From NCBI RefSeq assembly GCF_009708215.1, contig NZ_CP046175.1:496001-560000 (forward strand): a stretch of 64,000 nt of DNA, written 5' to 3'. The stretch is from Occultella kanbiaonis. Lineage in GTDB: Bacteria; Actinomycetota; Actinomycetes; Actinomycetales; Beutenbergiaceae. The notes under the pieces were generated by a model, which was not told where the DNA came from, made no database searches, and saw only the letters and a list, made by a program, of their open reading frames with translations. A program made the translations under genes and the position numbers. Below, one piece after another: positions 35,625 to 44,363 of the stretch. Each line of letters starts with the position of its first letter. Position 1 is the stretch's first letter.

Positions 35625-37115
35625 ATGAAGCAGGTGGATCGCCGGCGAGTGATGGGGTGCTGGCTCGGCAAGGCGGTCGGGGGCACTCTGGGTCAGACCT
35701 TCGAAGGGCTCGAGGGCCCGCTCGAGGCGGAGTTCTACGTACCGGTGCCCACGGAGATGGTCCCGAACGACGACCTCGACCTCCAGGTCCTCTACGCCTG
35801 CGTGATGGACCTGATGGACTCGCCCGCCGTGGACCGGCACGTGTTGGCGGAGTCCTGGCGCAACCACGTGGAGTTCCCCTGGAACGAGTACGGCGTCGGC
35901 ATGCGCAACCAGGCCGAGGGCATCGAGCCGCCCCACTCCGGAAGCTTCGACAACTGGTTCACCTGTGGCGAGGGTGCGGCGATCCGGAGCGAGCTCTGGG
36001 CCTGCCTGGCGGCCGGTGACGCGGACCTGGCCGGCGCCTACGCCTACGAGGACGCCTGCTTCGACCATGCGGGCGACGGGATCGATGCGGCGGTCTTCCT
36101 CGCGCGGATCCAGGCGCTCGCCTTTGTCGAGTCCGACCCCAGGACCTTGATCGACGGCGCCCTGGCCGGCCTGTCCCCGGAGAGCGGGATCACGCGTGTG
36201 GTGCGGGACACGCTGTCCTGGCTGGGCGAGGGCCTGGCCTGGCTGGCGGTCCGCGAGCAGATCGTGGCGCGCTACGGCAACAGTGACTTCACCGACGTGC
36301 GGATCAACACCGGCTTCGTCATCCTCGGCTGGCTGGCCGGAGCGTCCTTCGGTGAGCGGATCCTGATCACGAACAACTGCGGCGGGGATTGCGACTCGTC
36401 CACCGCGTCCATCGGTGCCCTGCTGGGGATCCTCGACCCCGACTCCATCGAGGAGCGTTGGCTGGCGCCGATCGGTCGTGACCTCGTGCTCAACCCGGAG
36501 ATCACCGGGATCGAGGCGCCACCCACCCTTGACGCGTTCACCGATCTCGTCCTCGACCTTCGGGCACGGCTGGACGGGCGGCGCCCAGACGCCGTCAGCG
36601 GCCCCTTCGATCCGCAGGACCACCGCATCGAGGTCGGGCTCGGCTGGATGACCACCGCGAACGGCAAGTGGGACGTCCGTGACCAGACCGAGCTCCCGCC
36701 CGCCGGCAGCCCGGTGCCCGAGGTGGGCCTCACGGCGACGACCCTGCCGGGCACCTGGGTGCGGATGCCCGCAGCCGATTTCCAGGACAGGATCCTGGTG
36801 CTCCGCTACCGCTTCGACGCGCGCGGACGCACCGACGTCCGGCTGATGTTCAACTGCACCGAGCACTACCGGATCTGGTTCGACGGCGAGTACCTGCACG
36901 GAGCGCAGGGCAGCCAGTACCAGTTCCCGGCGCCGCACATGGCGCCGCTCGGCCAGTTCATCGACTTCCGGCCCGGCGCGGGCGTGCACGAGGTGACGGT
37001 CGCCGTGAAGCGGCCGCCCGCGCACCGCGAGGTCGCGGAGTGGGTGATCGGTGCCGTCGAGCTGCCCGGGCACATGTGGATCGAGAACGCGTTCCGACCT
37101 GACGTCGCCGGATGA
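35625..37115 (+). CDS. ADP-ribosylglycohydrolase-fold protein with C-terminal beta domain
   Basis: A 496-residue protein. Residues ~1-320 match the ADP-ribosylglycohydrolase family (GCWLGKAVGGTLG; NDDLDLQV, the first metal site; NNCGGDCDSSTASIGALLG, the second). The usual second motif is GGDTD, here GGDCD. The last ~150 residues form a beta-sandwich-like module (MFNCTEHYRIWFDGEYLHG) as in sugar-binding domains. Family members hydrolyse ADP-ribose linkages, but some act on other N- or O-glycosides. Control by a divergent LacI repressor points to a sugar or nucleoside-type substrate rather than protein ADP-ribosylation. No signal peptide. Confidence 0.82.
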   Translation: MKQVDRRRVMGCWLGKAVGGTLGQTFEGLEGPLEAEFYVPVPTEMVPNDDLDLQVLYACVMDLMDSPAVDRHVLAESWRNHVEFPWNEYGVGMRNQAEGIEPPHSGSFDNWFTCGEGAAIRSELWACLAAGDADLAGAYAYEDACFDHAGDGIDAAVFLARIQALAFVESDPRTLIDGALAGLSPESGITRVVRDTLSWLGEGLAWLAVREQIVARYGNSDFTDVRINTGFVILGWLAGASFGERILITNNCGGDCDSSTASIGALLGILDPDSIEERWLAPIGRDLVLNPEITGIEAPPTLDAFTDLVLDLRARLDGRRPDAVSGPFDPQDHRIEVGLGWMTTANGKWDVRDQTELPPAGSPVPEVGLTATTLPGTWVRMPAADFQDRILVLRYRFDARGRTDVRLMFNCTEHYRIWFDGEYLHGAQGSQYQFPAPHMAPLGQFIDFRPGAGVHEVTVAVKRPPAHREVAEWVIGAVELPGHMWIENAFRPDVAG

Positions 37116-37145
37116 GGTTCGCGGCCGCGTGGTGCGGTGAAACGA

Positions 37146-37164
37146 GGCCTCGCGCTCAGAGGCC
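37146..37164. terminator. Weak hairpin between convergent genes
   Basis: GGCCTC (37146-37151) and GAGGCC (37159-37164) with a 7-nt loop, between the ADP-ribosylglycohydrolase-like stop and the PhyH stop. The short stem makes termination uncertain. Confidence 0.3.
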
Positions 37165-38007
37165 GTCGCGGTCGTGCCAGTGCTGCTGCCAGCGCCAGTC
37201 GATCGGCTCGCTGGCACGCTGATACCGGATGTCGGTGGACAGGCGCATCCGCTCGTCCGGGTCCACGTTGTCCAGCGCCGCGTGGATGATGTGCGCGGAG
37301 TGGATCACCACGTCGCCCGCCCGGTAGTCGGTCACCAGCCACCGGGCGTCGTGGGCGTCGGCGAGGCCGGGCAGGTCCGCGGTGATGGACGCCGCCGGTC
37401 GCTTCAGCCGGCCCTGCGCCTCCTCCGCGAGGGTCACCCGGTGTGAGCCCTCGAGGTAGGTGAGGCCACCGAGCGTCGTCGGGCAGTCGCCGAGCGGGAT
37501 CCACATCGACAGCACCCGGTCGGTGCCGTCGCGCAGGTACACGAGGTCGTAGTGGGCCTGCGTGGCCGTGCCGATCCCGTTCTGGCCCGGCCTCGTGTGC
37601 CGCAGGATCTTGCGCCGGTGCAGGTGCACGTCGTCGCCGAGGAACCAGCCGAACCAGTCCGCGATCGCGGGCAGCCGACACAGGCGGTCGTACTCGGCCG
37701 AGGGAACGACGTGCCCGAACAGCGCCTGCCGGTAGGTGGCCTGATCGATGGGTCCCGGGCCGGCGATCCCGTCCTCCGGTCCGGTGCCCGGCCGGGTGAC
37801 GCCCGCGGGCGCGAGGGTCTCGAAGTAGAACCTGCGGAACGCCGCCACCTCCTCGGTCGGGAGCTGGTCCCGCAACAGCAGGTAGCCCTGGGCGCGCAGG
37901 CGACGCCACAGCGCGTCCCGGTCGCCGCGCTCGGCGTCCGGGGTCTCGGCGAGTTGACCAAGACGGTCTGGACTTTCCGCCAGCTCGTAGCCGTTCGACG
38001 TCAGCAT
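37156..38007 (-). CDS. Phytanoyl-CoA dioxygenase (PhyH)-family oxygenase
   Basis: A 283-residue Fe(II)/2-oxoglutarate-dependent oxygenase. The iron facial triad is likely His152 and Asp154 (QAHYDLVY) with His242 (HAALDN), and an arginine after it (MRLSTDIR) would bind 2-oxoglutarate. Bacterial PhyH proteins hydroxylate diverse small molecules. ATG at 38007 was chosen; the in-frame extension to 38064 would run into the divergent AraC gene. It is divergent from that regulator by ~57 bp, a common arrangement in which the AraC protein activates PhyH. Confidence 0.85.
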   Translation of the reverse strand: MLTSNGYELAESPDRLGQLAETPDAERGDRDALWRRLRAQGYLLLRDQLPTEEVAAFRRFYFETLAPAGVTRPGTGPEDGIAGPGPIDQATYRQALFGHVVPSAEYDRLCRLPAIADWFGWFLGDDVHLHRRKILRHTRPGQNGIGTATQAHYDLVYLRDGTDRVLSMWIPLGDCPTTLGGLTYLEGSHRVTLAEEAQGRLKRPAASITADLPGLADAHDARWLVTDYRAGDVVIHSAHIIHAALDNVDPDERMRLSTDIRYQRASEPIDWRWQQHWHDRDGL

Positions 38008-38011
38008 TCGA

Positions 38012-38027
38012 CGTACGCTAGCGTGCG
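38012..38027. promoter_or_regulatory. 16-bp near-perfect palindrome in PhyH/AraC gap
   Basis: CGTACGCTAGCGTGCG has a perfect 10-bp core ACGCTAGCGT and CG ends with one mismatched pair. It sits immediately upstream of the PhyH start codon, so a protein bound there would affect PhyH expression. Regulator unknown. Confidence 0.45.
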
Positions 38028-38064
38028 GCGAACCTCCTGCCCATGGACGATCGGCGGCGAACAC

Positions 38065-38931
38065 TTGGACTTTTCTGCACCCAGTAGCGGTCCGGGCTGG
38101 CGAGCCTACCCGGCGGCGGAGCCCGCCCTGCGGGACAGCGGCCTGAGCTGCCGCGGAGCCGGGGAGCAGAGCGGTCCGTCACGGCACACCCGGGACCGCC
38201 GCCTCGCCACGCACGGCCTCGTGCTCGTCACCGAGGGTCGCGGCCGGTACGCCGACGAGGCGCACCCCGACGGCGTCGCCGTGCAGGCACCGGCGGTGAT
38301 CTGGCTGTTCCCCGGGCTGGCGCACGGATACGGGCCCGACGGCGGTGGCTGGCAGGAGCACTGGCTCCTCTTCGAAGGGGTCGGCACGCGCGCGCTCGAG
38401 GGTTTCGGTGCCTGGGACCGCGACGAACCTGTGCGTCGCGCGGCGCCGGAGCTCGTCGGGCGGGTCACCCCCGTGTTCGCCCACCTGCGCCGGCTGCTCG
38501 CCGTGCCCGGCGGGCGCGGGGCGATGCTCGCGGCGGCGCTGACCCACCAGCTCATCGCGGTCGCGGCGGAGTGCGCGCCGCCGGCATCCGCGGCGCAGGC
38601 GCCGGACGTGATCGAGTCCCTGGCCGCTGCCGCGCTGGTCCCGATGCCCGTCGAGCGCCGCGCCCGCGCGCTGGGCCGCACCGAGGCCGAGTTGCGCGAG
38701 GCGGTGCTGCGGGCCACCGGGCTCACCCCGCACGAGTTCGTGCTCGCGACCCGCCTGGAGCGGGCCCAGTTCCTGCTGGCGGAGACCACGGCGGGCGTGG
38801 CCGAGGTCGCCGTCCAGGTCGGCTACGACGACCCGGCCTACTTCAGTCGGCTGTTCCACCGCCGGGTCGGGATGTCGCCGTCGGCGTTCCGGGAGCAGGA
38901 GACCCGTCGCGGCGAGCCAGCTCGGTCATGA
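38065..38931 (+). CDS. AraC-family transcriptional regulator
   Basis: A 288-residue regulator with an N-terminal cupin-like ligand domain (LVLVTEGRGRYADE, IWLFPGLAHGYGP) and a C-terminal double HTH (AEVAVQVGYDDPAYFSRLFHRRVGMSPSAFR). The start is uncertain: TTG 38065 gives a typical N-terminus, GTG 38023 is the alternative. The first HTH is less conserved than the second. It is divergent from the PhyH dioxygenase gene and its last 89 bp overlap the convergent DUF4091 gene. Confidence 0.82.
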   Translation: MDFSAPSSGPGWRAYPAAEPALRDSGLSCRGAGEQSGPSRHTRDRRLATHGLVLVTEGRGRYADEAHPDGVAVQAPAVIWLFPGLAHGYGPDGGGWQEHWLLFEGVGTRALEGFGAWDRDEPVRRAAPELVGRVTPVFAHLRRLLAVPGGRGAMLAAALTHQLIAVAAECAPPASAAQAPDVIESLAAAALVPMPVERRARALGRTEAELREAVLRATGLTPHEFVLATRLERAQFLLAETTAGVAEVAVQVGYDDPAYFSRLFHRRVGMSPSAFREQETRRGEPARS

Positions 38932-40588
38932 TCGCCGCGTCGACCTCGCGGCGTGAAGCCAGGTAGTGCTCGCGGTCGTAGCTGAACGTGGCGTACCCGA
39001 GTTCGCCGGCCTGGTCCACGGTGGCCCGCGCCGTGGCCGCGTCGGTCAGGTCACGCAGCAGCTGGAGCGCGCGGTGATCGTCCATGGCCTGGGCGAACAC
39101 CCGGTACCTGATGCTCGGCCACGGCCGCCCGTCCGGTCCCGGGTAGACGATGAACGGGTCCCCGGCCGGGAACGCGGCGCCCGCGCTGGTGTCCGTGAAC
39201 GGGTCGATCGGACGTGTCGAGTACTGGGCGGCCCAGAAGTTGAAGCCCCAGTGCAGGAAGCCGGGCGCGCCGGCCACGAACAGCTGCCGCCCGAGCACCC
39301 GGTTGCGCAGCGACGGCAGCCCGATGAACCGGTTCGCGACGTCGCGGTGCTGGGACACGCAGTAGTACACCCACGGGCTCATTCCGTGGTCGAGGAACTC
39401 CTGCACGTGGTTGGTGGCCACGATCGGAGTGTCCACGGTTCCGGAGCGTGCGAACTCGAAGTCGCTCAGCGCGTCCACGACCGTGGCTCCGGCGAGCAGG
39501 TCCTCGACCACGGCCCGCGCGGCCCGGTAGTCGACCAGCATGCGCTCGCCCGGTTCGTCGCTGATGTGGAAGAGCACGCCGCCGTCCCAGTGCTCGGCAA
39601 GGTAGGCGCGAAGCGCGGGCAGCAACTCCGCCAGGAGGGCCCGGTAGGCCGGGTCGGTCGCGGGCACGTCCCACCCGAACCGCCGCTCGACGCCGGCCGG
39701 GGTCCGGACGTAGATGGCCGGGGTCGCCTTAGCGCCCCACTGCGTGAACAGGTGGGCGATCTCCACGGTGGTGATCCCGTGCTTGCGGCACAGACCCAAC
39801 CACCTACCCAGGAGGTCGAAGTCGAAGACGTGACCTCCGCCGTCGGGCGTGATGCCGACCAGCTGCACCGGCGTGCGCTCGGACCCCACCGCGGTGTCCA
39901 GCGGCGGCGTCCAGGTGGGCGTGAGCACGGAGTTCACACGCATCCGCGCGGCGGCGCCGAGGTAGGCGTCGAGCAGGTCCCAGTGCTCCTCGCTGAACAC
40001 AGGCACGTCGTAGTACTCGGCCAGGCTGTCCGCATGCAGCCAGTGCGTGTTGACGATGTCCAGCGCGGGCAGCTCGACCGGGTGGACCACGACCTCGATC
40101 GTCGCGGTGAACAGCGTGGCACCGTCGGCGTCCGCCACGCTCAGGCGCAGGTCGTGGCGCCCGGCGAGAGCCGGGTCGCTCACCTCGACGTCGAACCACA
40201 GCGCCTGCCAGTACCCGACGGCGGGGCGCACCGGAGTCCCGGACGGCACGGGCCGGAGCAGGTCCGGGTAGAGACCGGGGGAGTCGCGCAGGTAGCCGTG
40301 GTCATGCCCGTCGAACGCCACCAGGGCGCAGGGCACGAGTTCGACCGTCGACACCTTCACCAGGTGCGCGAGCGGACCGTCCACCCGCGGGTGCAGTGTG
40401 CCGAGCGCACTCAGGCTCTCCGCGGCGGGCGGCAGGTAGGCGAGCTGGACGGACAACGTCTCACCGAGGAACCCGGACAGCGGCGCACCGGCCGCCATCG
40501 GTGCCGGGCGCTCGTCCGCGAACACCTTCTCCAGGGTGTCGACGAGCTGGAACGTCCAGTCCGGGCGGGGGTGGGGGCGATCGGTCAC
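38843..40588 (-). CDS. DUF4091/GH123-like glycoside hydrolase family protein
   Basis: A 581-residue protein whose central and C-terminal parts resemble DUF4091 and GH123-type proteins: an N-terminal beta-sandwich (to ~190), a (beta/alpha)8 barrel with FHISDEPGERML (possible catalytic Asp-Glu pair) and LHWGFNFWAAQYS, and the GRPWPSIRYRVFAQAMDD end motif. No signal peptide, so a cytoplasmic role. GTG start at 40588 with GAGGAAG upstream. The C-terminal ~29 codons overlap the AraC gene on the other strand. Confidence 0.75.
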   Translation of the reverse strand: MTDRPHPRPDWTFQLVDTLEKVFADERPAPMAAGAPLSGFLGETLSVQLAYLPPAAESLSALGTLHPRVDGPLAHLVKVSTVELVPCALVAFDGHDHGYLRDSPGLYPDLLRPVPSGTPVRPAVGYWQALWFDVEVSDPALAGRHDLRLSVADADGATLFTATIEVVVHPVELPALDIVNTHWLHADSLAEYYDVPVFSEEHWDLLDAYLGAAARMRVNSVLTPTWTPPLDTAVGSERTPVQLVGITPDGGGHVFDFDLLGRWLGLCRKHGITTVEIAHLFTQWGAKATPAIYVRTPAGVERRFGWDVPATDPAYRALLAELLPALRAYLAEHWDGGVLFHISDEPGERMLVDYRAARAVVEDLLAGATVVDALSDFEFARSGTVDTPIVATNHVQEFLDHGMSPWVYYCVSQHRDVANRFIGLPSLRNRVLGRQLFVAGAPGFLHWGFNFWAAQYSTRPIDPFTDTSAGAAFPAGDPFIVYPGPDGRPWPSIRYRVFAQAMDDHRALQLLRDLTDAATARATVDQAGELGYATFSYDREHYLASRREVDAAIMTELARRDGSPAPGTPTATSRPGGGTAD

Positions 40589-40667
40589 GTGAGCTTCCTC
40601 GGGTCGCGGTGTTGCGTGGAGACTAACGGGCCCGCGCCCCCGTGACCTCACGCGCTCGCGGGCGCCG

Positions 40668-41156
40668 TCACCAACCGGGCGCGCCGGCAGGGGCAGCCGG
40701 GGTGTCCCTGCGGTTGCCGAGGATCGCGCCGATGGTCGCCAGCATGCCGCCGGCCACGGCAACGAATCCCGCCGGCCCCCGCTGGATCAGGACGTAGCCT
40801 CCGGTCGCGAGGCCCTGCTCGTCGACGCCGTCCCAGATGACCTCCGCGGTGGGCACGAGGACCAGGGCCAGCACCAGGATGAGGAGGCCGAGACCCGCGA
40901 GCAGCACCGGCCACGTGCGGGTGCGGCGCCAGACCAGCGCAGCCACGCCGCCGAGCGCGAGGAGTCCCGTGATGTACAGGCTGATGGTCGCGACGGGATC
41001 CTCGCTGAAGTCCGGGTCCCCGGGGGTGGCGTTGCTGACCGTCCAGGGCAGGATCGCCGCGACGAGGGCGATCGCGAGCCCACCGACGGCGAACACCAGC
41101 GCGGTGGTCGGTGCGCGCGACGGACGTCCGACCTGGTGATCCGGGTGCCCCTGCAT
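40668..41156 (-). CDS. Four-helix membrane protein, unknown function
   Basis: A 162-residue protein with four predicted transmembrane helices (about residues 18-40, 57-75, 83-101 and 126-146). No family was recognised. The second hydrophobic pair is joined by a short loop containing the basic WRRTRTW. It appears to be a single-gene unit. Confidence 0.7.
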   Translation of the reverse strand: MQGHPDHQVGRPSRAPTTALVFAVGGLAIALVAAILPWTVSNATPGDPDFSEDPVATISLYITGLLALGGVAALVWRRTRTWPVLLAGLGLLILVLALVLVPTAEVIWDGVDEQGLATGGYVLIQRGPAGFVAVAGGMLATIGAILGNRRDTPAAPAGAPGW

Positions 41157-41206
41157 TCCCGGAGTGTAGGCAGCCGGCTGGGCGCCGGCCCGGTCGTGGC
41201 GTGGGT

Positions 41207-41233
41207 GCAGGTGCCCATTGACCCCGCACCTGC
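41207..41233 (-). terminator. Stem-loop downstream of glycolate-oxidase-like gene
   Basis: GCAGGTGC (41207-41214) and GCACCTGC (41226-41233) form an 8-bp perfect stem with an 11-nt loop, about 80 bp past the stop of the FAD-linked oxidase. A terminator role is likely but unproven. Confidence 0.4.
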
Positions 41234-41315
41234 CGTGCCAAGATCGCCCCTCGTGACGGACGAGGTCGACGGCGCAGTCACTGGGTCGGCGGGGCGGCGG
41301 TCGGGTCGGGGCTGC

Positions 41316-42728
41316 TCAGAGGATGGCGCCGGGGTTGAGCAGGCCCCTCGGGTCGAGCGCGTCCTTGATCGTCCGGTTCAGCCGGAGCACGTCCTCGCCG
41401 ACATAGCCGGGCAGCCACGCCTTCTTGGTGCGGCCGACGCCGTGCTCGCCGGTGATGGTGCCGCCGAGCCGGATGGCCAGGTCCATCACCTCGCCGTAGG
41501 CGACCTCGGCGCGGGCGGCCTGGCCGGCGTCGTCCGGGTCGAAGACCACGAGCGGGTGGGTGTTGCCGTCCCCGGCGTGGGCGATCACGCTGATGATCAC
41601 GTCCCGGGCGGCGGAGATGTCCGCGATCCCGGTGACCAGGGCGCCGAGCTCGGGCACCGGCACGCCGACGTCGCCGAGCAGCAGCCGGCCCTTGGTCTCC
41701 ACCGCGGGGATCGCACCGCGGCGCGCGGCGGTGTAGGTCTCGCCGAGCTCGACGTCCGCGGTCACCAGGACCTCCTGGGCACCGAACTCCCGGCAGACGG
41801 CGGCGATCGCCTCGATCTCGCGGGTAGCCGCCTCGCCGGGCTGGTCGGACTGCGCGATCAGCATCGCCTGGGCGGTGCGGTCCAGGCCGTAGCCGTGGAT
41901 GTCCTCGACGGCGTTGATCGCGACGTTGTCCATGAACTCGAGCATCGAGGCGCGGGTGCTGCTGGCGACCGCGAGCACGGCCCGGCAGGACGCGCCCAGA
42001 TCGGCGAACGTCGCCACCATCGTGGCCGACGGCGGCGGCTGGGGCACCAACCGCAGCACGATCCGGGTGATGATCCCAAGGGTGCCCTCGCTGCCCACGA
42101 AGAGCTTGGTCAGCGACAGTCCGGCGGCCTCCTTCAGGCGCGGGCCGCCGAGGTCGACGGCGGTTCCGTCCGCGAGCACGACAGTCAGGCCGAGCACATA
42201 GTCAGTGGTGACGCCGTACTTCACGCAGCACAGGCCGCCGGCGTTCGTGGCGACGTTGCCACCGATCGAGGAGAAGCCGATGCTCGCCGGGTCCGGCGGG
42301 TACCAGAGCCCGACGGCGGCGGCCGCGGCCTTGAGGTCGGCGTTGATCACGCCGGGCTCAACGAAGGCCATCCGGGTGACCGGGTCGATCTCGACGTGTG
42401 TCATCTCCGCCATCGACACCACGATCCCGCCCTCGACGGCGGACGCGCCCCCGGACAGGCCGGAGCCGGCGCCGCGCGGGACGATCGGGATCGAACGCGC
42501 GCCGGCGTAGCGCACGACCTGCTGGACCTGCTCGGTGGTCTGCGGCAGGACCACGGCCATCGGCAGCCCGGCGTTCGGGTCGAGCGCACGGTCCCAACGG
42601 TGCGCCTCCCGCTCGTCGATGCCGTGCAGCACCTTCAGACCTGGCAGGGCTTGGACCAGGTCCTCGATCCGATCGGTGTCGGATTCGGGAGTCGTCATCG
42701 TCTGGTTCACTCCGTCGGTCGTCATCAT
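41316..42728 (-). CDS. FAD-linked oxidase (GlcD / D-lactate dehydrogenase type)
   Basis: A 470-residue flavoprotein of the VAO/GlcD family, oxidising 2-hydroxy acids such as glycolate or D-lactate. FAD-binding motifs PRGAGSGLSGGA and VGSEGTLGIITR are present, as are the C-terminal HAGDGNTHP and GEHGVGRTKK. ATG 42728 (or 42725) was taken; an ATG at 42698 is possible. No GlcE/GlcF partner is adjacent. The next gene upstream is a pseudogene fragment on the other strand. Confidence 0.9.
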   Translation of the reverse strand: MMTTDGVNQTMTTPESDTDRIEDLVQALPGLKVLHGIDEREAHRWDRALDPNAGLPMAVVLPQTTEQVQQVVRYAGARSIPIVPRGAGSGLSGGASAVEGGIVVSMAEMTHVEIDPVTRMAFVEPGVINADLKAAAAAVGLWYPPDPASIGFSSIGGNVATNAGGLCCVKYGVTTDYVLGLTVVLADGTAVDLGGPRLKEAAGLSLTKLFVGSEGTLGIITRIVLRLVPQPPPSATMVATFADLGASCRAVLAVASSTRASMLEFMDNVAINAVEDIHGYGLDRTAQAMLIAQSDQPGEAATREIEAIAAVCREFGAQEVLVTADVELGETYTAARRGAIPAVETKGRLLLGDVGVPVPELGALVTGIADISAARDVIISVIAHAGDGNTHPLVVFDPDDAGQAARAEVAYGEVMDLAIRLGGTITGEHGVGRTKKAWLPGYVGEDVLRLNRTIKDALDPRGLLNPGAIL

Positions 42729-42830
42729 CGGCGCCTGTCCTGGACCGCTGCATCCTCGTCCGCAACGATAGTCGCGTGGCGCGGGCCAGATTGCCGCGTC
42801 CGGCGAGAACCGGCAGAACATGCATCAGCA

Positions 42831-43106
42831 CAGGATCTGCGCATCATCGACCGAGTCCCCGCGTGGCACACCAGCCGGTTCTCTCGTCCGGTCAGGACGC
42901 CGAAGTGCTACGTGATGGTTCCAGGTCGGGCGGCACGGTTGGTCGGTGTTGACCGCGAGGCCGCCCTGCGATCGGGAGACGTGCTCGGGCGTCTCATCGA
43001 CGCGTTCGTCACGGCGCAGATTCGACCGCTGCTCGCGTTGGGGACGGGACCGGTCAGTCTGTCGCACTTGCGAGACCGTGGCGGAGCCACAGCCATGTCC
43101 GGCTGA
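42831..43106 (+). pseudogene. C-terminal remnant of DUF4143 ATPase
   Basis: About 91 codons resemble the end of AAA-type ATPases with a DUF4143 tail: RIIDRVPAWHTSRFSRPV, RTPKCYVMVPGRAARLVGV, LGRLIDAFVTAQIRPLL and SLSHLRDRGG. The ATP-binding N-terminal ~330 residues are absent, and the metal-site end EVD of the family is lost (ATAMSG). No start codon with ribosome site is seen. It is a decayed fragment between intact genes. Confidence 0.65.
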
Positions 43107-43145
43107 TCTTCCTCGCAGGCCGGGCACCGACACCGAGAGTGATGT

Positions 43146-44207
43146 CTACGTTGCGGCGAACCAGGACAGCAGGCGACCCTTCGACCAGCACCGGCCGAGC
43201 GCCTCCGAGTGCCGCCCCGCCCGGTCGAAGGTGGCCAGCCCGATGATGCTGTGGCCGGAGGCGGGACGGTCACCGAGCGTCGGGATCGTCGGTGCGACGC
43301 CGACGCCCTCCGCGGACACCCAGGCCACCGGGCGGTCGCCGGCCGCTTCCTCGAGGCTGTCCAGGAAGAGTCGCCGGCCCTCGAGGGGCAACCGGGACAG
43401 CGCCCACGTGGAGGTGATGACCGGCACGGCGTGCGCCGGGACCCGGGCGATGGCGTTCGGCAGCATCGACGCCGGGGCGCCCTGGAGCAGCACCGGTGGT
43501 TCGCTCCTCGCGAGCGAGACCTCGGCGTCCAGCCGCTCCAGCTGCTCGCGCCGGTCGGGTGCCACGCAGGCGCGCAGCCAGCGGGCGTCGTCGGGGTCGG
43601 TCACGTCCACCGGGTCCCGGTCGATGCCGACCCGGGCGACGACCTCGGGCAGGGCGAGCTCCGGCAGCGGCCGGTCGCCGACGATCGAGGCCGACCGCTG
43701 GGCCGGCGAGGCCAGGTCCCCGAGCGTCTGACCGTTGCCGTAGGTCAGGCCGACCCGGTCGACGGTCAGGTTGAGCCCGGCCGAGCAGCCGACGTCGATC
43801 AGCCCGATCGCGTTCGCGCCGACGCGGTGCGCGGCGTGCGCGATGGCCGGATACAGCACCGTGGCCCGTCCGGTCTCCTCGGCCCGCAGCTGTCGGCTGG
43901 TGACGATCGCGACGACGGCGTCGGCCATCGCGGTGAGCGTCTCGACGGCGGCGCTGGCGGCAGCGTCACCGTCGCCGGCCGCGTAGGCCTCGGCGAGCGC
44001 GGGGGCCCGACCGGTGAGGGCGAGGTCGTGCAGCGCGGCGAGGACCATCGCGGGACGTCGCCTACGGGCCGGCGCCGTCTCGACGGCGCGCAGCGCCGCG
44101 CTCGACCGGCTCACGGCGATGGCGACGCGTCCGGACAGGGGCGACGCCCCGCCGTCGTCCTCCGCGAAGCGCCGATACGCCTCGGCGAGTGCGCGTGAAC
44201 TACCCAC
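43146..44207 (-). CDS. DUF2332 family protein
   Basis: A 353-residue protein of the actinobacterial DUF2332 family. A methyltransferase-like glycine loop LIDVGCSAGLNL and the pattern PVITSTWALSRLP are visible, but no proven activity is known to me. GTG 44207 was chosen; TTG 44216 is an in-frame alternative. It is divergent from the RpiB gene at 44364. Confidence 0.75.
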   Translation of the reverse strand: MGSSRALAEAYRRFAEDDGGASPLSGRVAIAVSRSSAALRAVETAPARRRRPAMVLAALHDLALTGRAPALAEAYAAGDGDAAASAAVETLTAMADAVVAIVTSRQLRAEETGRATVLYPAIAHAAHRVGANAIGLIDVGCSAGLNLTVDRVGLTYGNGQTLGDLASPAQRSASIVGDRPLPELALPEVVARVGIDRDPVDVTDPDDARWLRACVAPDRREQLERLDAEVSLARSEPPVLLQGAPASMLPNAIARVPAHAVPVITSTWALSRLPLEGRRLFLDSLEEAAGDRPVAWVSAEGVGVAPTIPTLGDRPASGHSIIGLATFDRAGRHSEALGRCWSKGRLLSWFAAT

Positions 44208-44363
44208 GGCTGCCAACGATCTGCCGTCGTCTCCGGTCGGTGTCTGGCATCGGCGACGATCCTAGCCAGGGCGCGGCCCGCCGTCGTGACTACGTGGTGG
44301 ACACCCGCCGGTCACCGCGTCGTTCGAGGTTAGGCTGGAGGCGATCACGCCAGGAGGATATTC

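Noticed and set aside
41157-42830. Plus-strand open frame antisense to the glycolate-oxidase-like gene
   Set aside because: Only its last 91 codons resemble a protein family (DUF4143); the rest is shadow sequence.
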